From: Bradyrhizobium diazoefficiens
GTDB lineage: Bacteria > Pseudomonadota > Alphaproteobacteria > Rhizobiales > Xanthobacteraceae
DNA: 64,000 nt
Assembly: GCF_018129965.1 (NCBI RefSeq)
Contig: NZ_JAFCKW010000008.1
Coordinates: 1 to 64,000 of the forward strand
Direction: 5' to 3'
Numbering within the stretch: position 1 is the stretch's first letter; every line of letters begins with the position of its first letter. Both the position numbers and the translations under genes were made by a program. Shown one piece after another: positions 58,963 to 64,000 of this stretch. The notes beneath the pieces were generated by a model. It was not told where the DNA came from and ran no database searches. It worked only from the letters and a program-made list of their open reading frames with translations.

Positions 58963-59375
58963 TGGCAAGGCACGTCATTGCGCCGGTGGATGAGCTTCCG
59001 CCCGGCACGCGAAAACTTCTGGAGATCGAGGGCCGGCCGATCGCGGTCTTCAACATCAAGGGCGAATATTTCGGCCTGATGAACCGCTGCCCGCATCAGG
59101 GCGCGGCGCTGTGCGAGGGCCCGCTGATCGGGCTCGCGCAGTCCAGCGACCCCGGCGAGATCGAATACACGAAGCTGGGCGAGATCATCCGCTGCCCCTG
59201 GCACGGCTGGGAGTTCGACATCCGTACCGGCCAGTCCTACTGCGACCCCCGCCGCTTCCGCGTGAAGGCGTACCCGGCCCATGTCGAGCCGGGCGTGAGC
59301 GTGGTGAAGGGGCCGTATGTCGCGGAGACCGTCACGGTGAAGGTCGAGAGCGATTACGTTGTGGTGGAGCTGTAG
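58962..59375 (+). CDS. Rieske [2Fe-2S] ferredoxin-like protein
   Basis: A 137-residue protein. The Rieske ligands are Cys43/His45 (NRCPHQGAAL) and Cys78/His81 (IRCPWHGWEFD). The spacer of 32 residues between the pairs is about twice that of ordinary Rieske ferredoxins (about 15-17) because of an insert (GLAQSSDPGEIEYTKLGEI). It lacks a catalytic domain, so it is an electron carrier or a small subunit. It is translationally coupled to the two amidohydrolases. Confidence 0.88.
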   Translation: MARHVIAPVDELPPGTRKLLEIEGRPIAVFNIKGEYFGLMNRCPHQGAALCEGPLIGLAQSSDPGEIEYTKLGEIIRCPWHGWEFDIRTGQSYCDPRRFRVKAYPAHVEPGVSVVKGPYVAETVTVKVESDYVVVEL

Positions 59376-59384
59376 GCCCCCACT

Positions 59385-59488
59385 GTCATTCCGGGGCGCG
59401 CGAAGCGCGAGCCCGGAATCCATCGTGCTACAGAAATGCTGGAGAAATGGCTTCCGGGCTCGCCTCTTCGAGGCGCCCCGGAATGACA
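59385..59488. repeat. intergenic inverted repeat, family C
   Basis: TGTCATTCCGGGGCGCGCGA and CGAGCCCGGAATCC on the left are mirrored on the right by GGCTTCCGGGCTCGCC and GGCGCCCCGGAATGACA. It separates the convergent Rieske and MFS genes and may work as a bidirectional terminator. Confidence 0.75.
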
Positions 59489-59494
59489 CCGCCC

Positions 59495-60820
59495 TTAACG
59501 CCCCGCAACCGGCTCCGCCGCCGTATCATACGTGGTCACCGCCCTGCCGCCGCCGCGATAGACGACCAGCGCGGCGATGATGCCGAGCGCAGCCGCGAAC
59601 ATCAGCCAGAGGCCGGGCGCGGCCTTGTTGCCGGTGTAGTCGATCAGCAGGGTCGAGGCGAACGGGGTGAAGGTGCCGAACAGCGCGGCGGCGAGCGCGA
59701 AGGCCAGCGAGAAGCAGGTCGTGCGCACATGCGCCGGCACGATCTCGACGAGCGCGCCGAGCATGGTGCCGCTGTACATGCCGAAATAGAACGAGAACAT
59801 CATCTCCACTGCGAGCAGCTTGCCGAAGGTCGGCGCAGCCACCAGCCAGCTTAGCGCCGGATAGGCGGTGAGCAGCGCCAGTGTGGCGATGCCGACCAGC
59901 ACGGGCTTGCGGCCGATACGGTCGGACAGCGCGCCGCCGACCGGATTCCAGATGAAGTTGGTAACGGCGACGAGCAGGGTCACCAGCAGCGCGTCCTGCG
60001 ACGACAGCTTCAGCACGGTCTTGCCGAAGGTCGGCGTGTAGACGGTGACGAAGTAGAACGTCGTCGTGGTCAGGATCGCGATCATCATGCCGAGCAGCAC
60101 GATGCGCCAGTTGGCGAGCGCGGAGGCGAACACTTCGTTCGCGCTCGGGTGCTTCTTCATGGCGAGGAAGGCCGGGGTTTCCTCCAGCGTACGCCGCAGG
60201 AAGAAGATCATGGGAATGATCAGGCAGCCGACGAAGAAGGGAATACGCCAGCCCCAGGCGGCGACGGTATCGGCAGGCATCACCTCGGAGAGGAGATAGC
60301 CGAGGATCGAGGCCACGAAGATGGCGACCTGCTGGCTCGACGACTGGAACGAGGTGTAGAAGCCGCGATTGCCGGGCGTGGAGATTTCCGCCAGGTACAC
60401 CGACACGCCGCCGAGCTCGACGCCGGCGGAGAAGCCTTGCAGCAGGCGGCCGATCAGCACGATGACCGGCGCCGCGATGCCGATGGTGGCGTAGCTCGGG
60501 CAGAAGGCGATCACCACGGTGCCGATGGCCATGATGCCGAGCGTGACGATCAGGCCCTGGCGACGGCCGATGCGGTCGATATAGGCCCCGAGCACGATCG
60601 CGCCGACGGGCCGCATCAGGGCGCCGAGCCAGAACACGCCGAAGGTGTTGAGCAGCGACGCCGTCTCGTTGGTCGAGGGGAAGAACGCCTTGCCGATGGC
60701 CGCGGCATAGAAGCCGAACAGGAAGAAGTCGAACTGCTCGAGGAAATTGCCCGAGGTGGCGCGCAGGATCGCGCCGATGCGCGACTTGATCTCGGGCGGA
60801 TTGGTTGCTGCTCCAGCCAT
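59495..60820 (-). CDS. MFS transporter, metabolite:H+ symporter type
   Basis: A 441-residue inner-membrane transporter with twelve spans. ATG 60820 is preferred because GGGAG lies 8 bp upstream; an ATG at 60859 would add 13 residues. Typical family motifs are seen: GNFLEQFDFFLFGFYAAAIG at the N-terminus, RPVGAIVLGAYIDRIGRRQG (loop 2-3) and SFFRLVGGALSDRIGRKPVL-like in the second half (PVGGALSDRIGRKPVLVG). This group imports organic acids (citrate, alpha-ketoglutarate, aromatic acids). The LysR gene just upstream, same strand, may regulate it. Confidence 0.92.
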   Translation of the reverse strand: MAGAATNPPEIKSRIGAILRATSGNFLEQFDFFLFGFYAAAIGKAFFPSTNETASLLNTFGVFWLGALMRPVGAIVLGAYIDRIGRRQGLIVTLGIMAIGTVVIAFCPSYATIGIAAPVIVLIGRLLQGFSAGVELGGVSVYLAEISTPGNRGFYTSFQSSSQQVAIFVASILGYLLSEVMPADTVAAWGWRIPFFVGCLIIPMIFFLRRTLEETPAFLAMKKHPSANEVFASALANWRIVLLGMMIAILTTTTFYFVTVYTPTFGKTVLKLSSQDALLVTLLVAVTNFIWNPVGGALSDRIGRKPVLVGIATLALLTAYPALSWLVAAPTFGKLLAVEMMFSFYFGMYSGTMLGALVEIVPAHVRTTCFSLAFALAAALFGTFTPFASTLLIDYTGNKAAPGLWLMFAAALGIIAALVVYRGGGRAVTTYDTAAEPVAGR

Positions 60821-60960
60821 GACGTAACTCCCTGAAAACGCGGCCGAACCGGAACTCATTTCACGGCAGGGCGACCGATTGATGCTGTGACAATCTGTCT
60901 ACCCCATCCCGCGCGAGGCATTGCGAGTCAATCGAATTTGCCGGGGAAGCTGATGATTTT

Positions 60961-61860
60961 TCAGGCTTTATTCTGCGTTGCAGCAATCATCCAGGCCCGG
61001 AATGCCGCAAGCTTGGGGGCTTCGCGGCGGCCCTCCGGCGCGACCAGGTAGAAGCCGGCATCGGCCGGCAGCGCGATCTTGAAGGGCACCACAAGCCGTC
61101 CCTTGGCGATGTCGTCCTGAACGTAGGAGGTCCGCCCCATCGCCACCCCGATGCCGTCGATCGCGGCCTGGATCGTCATGAAGATCATGTCGAAGGTGAT
61201 GCCCGGCTGGCGCGCGATATCGACCGGAAGGCCCGCCGCGGTCAGCCATAGCCGCCAGTCGTCGCTGTTGGAGTTTGAAGTGTGCAGCAGCGGGTAGAAG
61301 CGGAGATCCTCGGGCCGGCGCAGCGGCTTGTCGCCGCGCAGCAGCGATGGGCTGCAGACCGGAAAGAGTTCGTCCGCCATCAGCCAGTCGGCGCGCAGCC
61401 CGGGCCACTGGCCGCGGCCGTAGCGGATCGCTGCATCCACATTGTCGCGCTGGAAATCGACGAGGCTGGTGGAGGTGGTGATGCGCACGTCGATTCCGGG
61501 ATGCTGCTCCTGGAAATCGGTCAGCCGCGGCAGCAGCCATTTCGCTGCGAGCGAGGCCAGCGTCGAGACCGTCAACACCTTGTCGTCGTCCTTGCGCAGC
61601 AGCCGGTCGGTGGCGAGGCGGAGATCGTTGAAGGCGGCGCGCACGCCCGGCAAATAGTCGCGCGCCTCCGGCGTCAACGCCAGCGCTCGGTTCTGCCGGA
61701 TGAACAGGCGGAGGCCGAGCTCCTCCTCGAGCCTGCGGATCTGATGGCTGATCGCGGTCTGCGTCACGTTCAGCTCGGATGCGGCCAGCGTGAAGCTGAG
61801 ATGGCGCGCGGCGGCCTCAAAGGCCCGCAATCCGTTCAGGGAGGGCAATCTGGCAGTCAT
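60961..61860 (-). CDS. LysR-family regulator, GcvA type
   Basis: A 299-residue regulator. The winged helix-turn-helix is clear: LRAFEAAARHLSFTLAASEL, then NVTQTAISHQIRRLEEELGL (about residues 10-50). The rest is a LysR substrate-binding domain with the usual two-lobed pattern. The GcvA-like opening (SLNGLRAFEAAARHLS) puts it among regulators of glycine, amino-acid or organic-acid genes. A perfect 17-bp dyad lies 15 bp before its start codon. The MFS gene is 140 bp downstream on the same strand. Confidence 0.92.
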   Translation of the reverse strand: MTARLPSLNGLRAFEAAARHLSFTLAASELNVTQTAISHQIRRLEEELGLRLFIRQNRALALTPEARDYLPGVRAAFNDLRLATDRLLRKDDDKVLTVSTLASLAAKWLLPRLTDFQEQHPGIDVRITTSTSLVDFQRDNVDAAIRYGRGQWPGLRADWLMADELFPVCSPSLLRGDKPLRRPEDLRFYPLLHTSNSNSDDWRLWLTAAGLPVDIARQPGITFDMIFMTIQAAIDGIGVAMGRTSYVQDDIAKGRLVVPFKIALPADAGFYLVAPEGRREAPKLAAFRAWMIAATQNKA

Positions 61861-61874
61861 CTGGCGGCAGAATA

Positions 61875-61891
61875 CATGAGTTTAACTCATG
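61875..61891. promoter_or_regulatory. LysR operator-like perfect dyad
   Basis: CATGAGTTTAACTCATG is a perfect palindrome around one base. It contains TGAGTTTAACTCA, the T-N11-A motif of LysR-family operators. Its place 15 bp before the LysR gene suits autoregulation. Confidence 0.75.
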
Positions 61892-61970
61892 CGAATAGGT
61901 ACAAATTGTCGTTTGTCGCAGTGCACTCGATAGCAGATATTCGCGGAAAGGTTAGCTCAAGGAGCTGAAA

Positions 61971-62174
61971 ATGTCTATTTTGACCCAGCATTCAATGACA
62001 AATCATCATGCGTCCGGGCTGCTCGCCCAGGTCGGAGACACGCTTCACGTCTGGCATGAGCGCTACCGCAGCCGGCGTGAACTGACCCAATGGACGGCCC
62101 GCGATCTCCACGACGTCGGACTGTCCTGGACCGACATTGCCTATGAGGCTGACAAACCCTTCTGGCGGGCCTGA
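61971..62174 (+). CDS. DUF1127 small basic protein
   Basis: A 67-residue protein, start with AAGGAG 5-10 bp upstream (MSILTQHSMTN). The C-terminal DUF1127 signature is RRELTQWTARDLHDVGLSWT followed by DIAYEADKPFWRA. Members are short Arg-rich proteins that in other alphaproteobacteria affect phosphate and carbon metabolism, RNA turnover or stress adaptation. It is divergent from the LysR gene, so the dyad could also affect it. Confidence 0.9.
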   Translation: MSILTQHSMTNHHASGLLAQVGDTLHVWHERYRSRRELTQWTARDLHDVGLSWTDIAYEADKPFWRA

Positions 62175-62185
62175 TCGGCCGCCAG

Positions 62186-62230
62186 GCCGGCGCCGCCTGA
62201 TGACAGGGGCGCCGGCGGTCCCTTCTTCTC
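62186..62230 (+). terminator. terminator-like hairpin after the DUF1127 gene
   Basis: GCCGGCGCC at 62186 pairs with GGCGCCGGC at 62208, loop of 13 bases, followed by GTCCCTTCTTCTC. The pyrimidine tract is not a pure T run, so efficiency is uncertain. Confidence 0.55.
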
Positions 62231-62243
62231 TTGGGCAGGTGTC

Positions 62244-62867
62244 ATGACCGTTCTCCGCCTGGAAGATCTGAAGCAGTATTCGGACACGCTGCGCACCCGT
62301 CACGGCGAGGCGCTCAACGTCCGTTTCGTCGAACCGCGCGACACGGAGGAGCTTCAGCACTATGTCCGTTCGCTGACGACGCGGTCCCGCTACAACCGTT
62401 TCTTCGGCGCAATCAGCGAATTGCCGAAGGGCCTGCTGGGCGAATTCCTGGATGTCGGCGCGCGCGAACGCTTTACCGTGGTTGTGACCAAGTTGGTCGA
62501 CGGCTTCGAGACCATCGTTGCCGAAGCCCGCTATGCCTTCCATGCCGAAACCGCGACGCTGGAGTTCGGCCTGTCCGTCGACGATCGCTGGCAGGGCCAC
62601 GGCATCGCGACCGCGCTCGTGAAAAATCTCGAATGCCGCGCGGCCGCGCTCGGCGCCGAGCATCTTGCCGGCGATACGTTGCGATCGAACCAGACCATGA
62701 TCTCGCTCGCGCGCAAATCAGGCTTCGCCTTCGTCAACCATCCCGACGACTGGAAGCTGGTGCGCTTCGACAAGGGCATCTCGGTCTCGCCGACCGACAT
62801 TCCTTGCGCCAGCTCGCACCTCGCCGCCCTGTCCCGTCAGGTTGCCGGCGCTTCGGTGGTGCTCTGA
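62244..62867 (+). CDS. GNAT-family N-acetyltransferase
   Basis: A 207-residue acetyltransferase. Acetyl-CoA-binding motif A is seen as VDDRWQGHGIATALVKNLEC near residue 112, with the following ALGAEHLAGDTLRSNQTMIS and LARKSGF. The N-terminal third (LRTRHGEALNVRFVEPRDTE) and tail complete the single GNAT fold. Acceptor unknown. Its 3' end overlaps that of the convergent fucosyltransferase gene by 31 bp. Confidence 0.9.
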   Translation: MTVLRLEDLKQYSDTLRTRHGEALNVRFVEPRDTEELQHYVRSLTTRSRYNRFFGAISELPKGLLGEFLDVGARERFTVVVTKLVDGFETIVAEARYAFHAETATLEFGLSVDDRWQGHGIATALVKNLECRAAALGAEHLAGDTLRSNQTMISLARKSGFAFVNHPDDWKLVRFDKGISVSPTDIPCASSHLAALSRQVAGASVVL

Positions 62868-63796
62868 CCCCCAGCGGCGTGTCGCCGGACTAGGTCGATC
62901 AGTTTGGCGAACGGATGGCGATGCAGGGCTGTGAGGTCTGCCGCAAACGAGGGATTGAACGGTTGCTTGCGCCATCTGAAAAAGCGCTGGTAAGCCTCAT
63001 CGTCGCGATCCAGCGCGTTCAGATAAGCGCAAAGCTCTTCCGGCCCTGAAAAATCATCGGCGTTGATGAAGGCGTCGTGACCCGGCGAAAAACGATCGAT
63101 ATTGGGAGCGCCTCGATAGACAGGCACGGTGCCGACCAGCAGGGGATCGTAGAATTTTTCGGTGACATAGTCGGTGTCCAGTGCGTTCTCCAGGCAGAGG
63201 CAGAATTTGTAGCGGCTGATGGTCTTCAGCTTGGTTGCTCGCCCTCCGTCGAGCTCGGTCAATTTGCGATTGTTGAGAACGCGCCCGAACGAGTCGGTGC
63301 GTATTCGACTCATCATGCTGAGCGCGAACTCGAACCGTTTCGACTCGTTGGCGCGCGCCGATTGAAACATCACCAAAGGCGCACTTTCGGTCTTTTCCGG
63401 CAATGGCTCATCGCGCAGCCTGAGCCATTCGGCCCCAGGCGGACAATACGGCGTCCAGATGTCCGCATTGCGCCGATAGCTCATGACGGCATCGATGCGG
63501 CGCAGAAATGCACGGTCTTGCAGCGCCGGATAGTTCACCGCGCTCTCCATCGACCATGCGATCCAGAACTGGCCCTTCGGCTTGTAGAGAAGCTTCAGCT
63601 CCGTCGTTCCAAAGCGACGTGTGCTGAGGCCGGGGACATGGAAGACGACGGCATCGGCGTTGAAATAATTCGAGCGCCCCGACGAGAACGCCACGCGCTC
63701 CTTCGCTTCCAGATCAGTGAGGTCGGGCTGCGACCCGAAGAAGCCGTTATAAAAAACAATCTTGAGGCGGCGTCTTGAAACAAGGCTCTCTTTCAT
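62837..63796 (-). CDS. GT10-family (alpha-1,3/4) fucosyltransferase
   Basis: A 319-residue glycosyltransferase. The ATG 63796 (MKESLVSRRRLKIVFYNGFF) is used; a GTG at 63844 would add 16 residues and neither has a strong ribosome-binding site. The GDP-fucose region typical of family GT10 is intact: YKFCLCLENALDTDYVTEKF, then YDPLLVGTVPVYRGAPNI and FINADDFSGPEELCAYLNAL. The basic KRFEFALSMMSRI segment precedes it. It would decorate a surface glycan such as LPS O-antigen, but no other glycan genes are in view. Confidence 0.85.
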   Translation of the reverse strand: MKESLVSRRRLKIVFYNGFFGSQPDLTDLEAKERVAFSSGRSNYFNADAVVFHVPGLSTRRFGTTELKLLYKPKGQFWIAWSMESAVNYPALQDRAFLRRIDAVMSYRRNADIWTPYCPPGAEWLRLRDEPLPEKTESAPLVMFQSARANESKRFEFALSMMSRIRTDSFGRVLNNRKLTELDGGRATKLKTISRYKFCLCLENALDTDYVTEKFYDPLLVGTVPVYRGAPNIDRFSPGHDAFINADDFSGPEELCAYLNALDRDDEAYQRFFRWRKQPFNPSFAADLTALHRHPFAKLIDLVRRHAAGGQSTTEAPAT

Positions 63797-63967
63797 CTCT
63801 TGCCCGGGAAGACAACAAGGAGGCAGAGGCCGGCAGCGGCGCACAAATGGTTTTACGCGTCCAACCAGCTGTCGTTGCCGTCATGGTTGGAAAATGCATA
63901 TCAGTATCAAAGCGATACTAGCTCGGATTGAGCCGAGCGCAATCCCGGACTGCTGACGACCGGAGCC

Positions 63968-64000
63968 CTACTTCCCCGTGAAGACCGCCTTGCGCTTCTC
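63968..64000 (-). CDS. C-terminal end of a probable enoyl-CoA hydratase (partial)
   Basis: The last eleven codons of a minus-strand gene that continues beyond the right edge. They read EKRKAVFTGK and a stop (63968-63970). Ending EKRxxxFTGK/R is usual for enoyl-CoA hydratase/crotonase-family proteins. The assignment rests on ten residues only. The fucosyltransferase gene is on the same strand downstream, with about 170 bp between. Confidence 0.5.
   Translation of the reverse strand, partial: EKRKAVFTGK

Overview
The window looks like a chromosomal segment of a Bradyrhizobium-type alphaproteobacterium. The evidence is high GC throughout, Omp25/RopB-type porin, many Dpp/Opp-type transporters, BTLCP and DUF1127 proteins, and abundant short palindromic intergenic repeats typical of that genus. 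A bchE-bchJ pair whose promoter carries a perfect FNR/FixK box and a perfect PpsR box suggests a phototrophic lineage (Bradyrhizobium/Rhodopseudomonas type). No rRNA, tRNA, CRISPR, prophage or insertion sequence was recognised.

Layout. 1-4.6 kb: chemotaxis receptor, outer-membrane barrel, small HTH protein and two tandem paralogous small secreted proteins. 4.6-10.6 kb: peptide-type ABC operon (fused ATPase, two permeases, binding protein) divergent from a TetR regulator. 10.7-24 kb: mixed housekeeping and accessory genes (DUF3313 lipoprotein, DUF2147, a decayed methyltransferase, GFA enzyme, PurB/PcaB-type lyase, M29 aminopeptidase, SUKH-like protein, cupin, two hydrolases, an ABC-2 exporter, an LprI-like protein).

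23.3-38.1 kb is the most striking block. A LapG-type cysteine protease is divergent from an 11-kb gene for a 3,698-residue type I-secreted adhesin. The adhesin has an Ala-Ala-Gly near residue 110, a FecR domain, VCBS domains, a 7 x 270-bp repeat array, beta-helix-like repeats, and one RTX repeat with a C-terminal secretion signal. It is followed by a CHASE2-adenylate/guanylate cyclase. A type I secretion ATPase and HlyD adaptor lie at 50.8-53.9 kb and could export it. No LapD-like receptor was seen. The arrangement suggests a LapA/LapG-like surface adhesion system with a linked cyclic-nucleotide sensor; this is inference.

38.2-40.5 kb: bchE-bchJ, the oxygen-sensitive cyclase and the V4R-domain protein of bacteriochlorophyll synthesis, isolated from other photosynthesis genes in this window. 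40.6-49.9 kb: two divergent paralogous peptide-binding proteins and an ABC operon that encloses an AtzG/AtzE-like amidase pair between its two ATPase genes, with palindromic repeats at two operon junctions.

50-64 kb: GlsB-type membrane protein, the type I secretion genes, AMP nucleosidase, a DUF1488-like protein, CinA/PncC-type amidase, an amidohydrolase-amidohydrolase-Rieske operon, a LysR-MFS unit with a perfect LysR dyad, DUF1127, GNAT, a GT10 fucosyltransferase, and the last codons of a probable enoyl-CoA hydratase running off the right edge.
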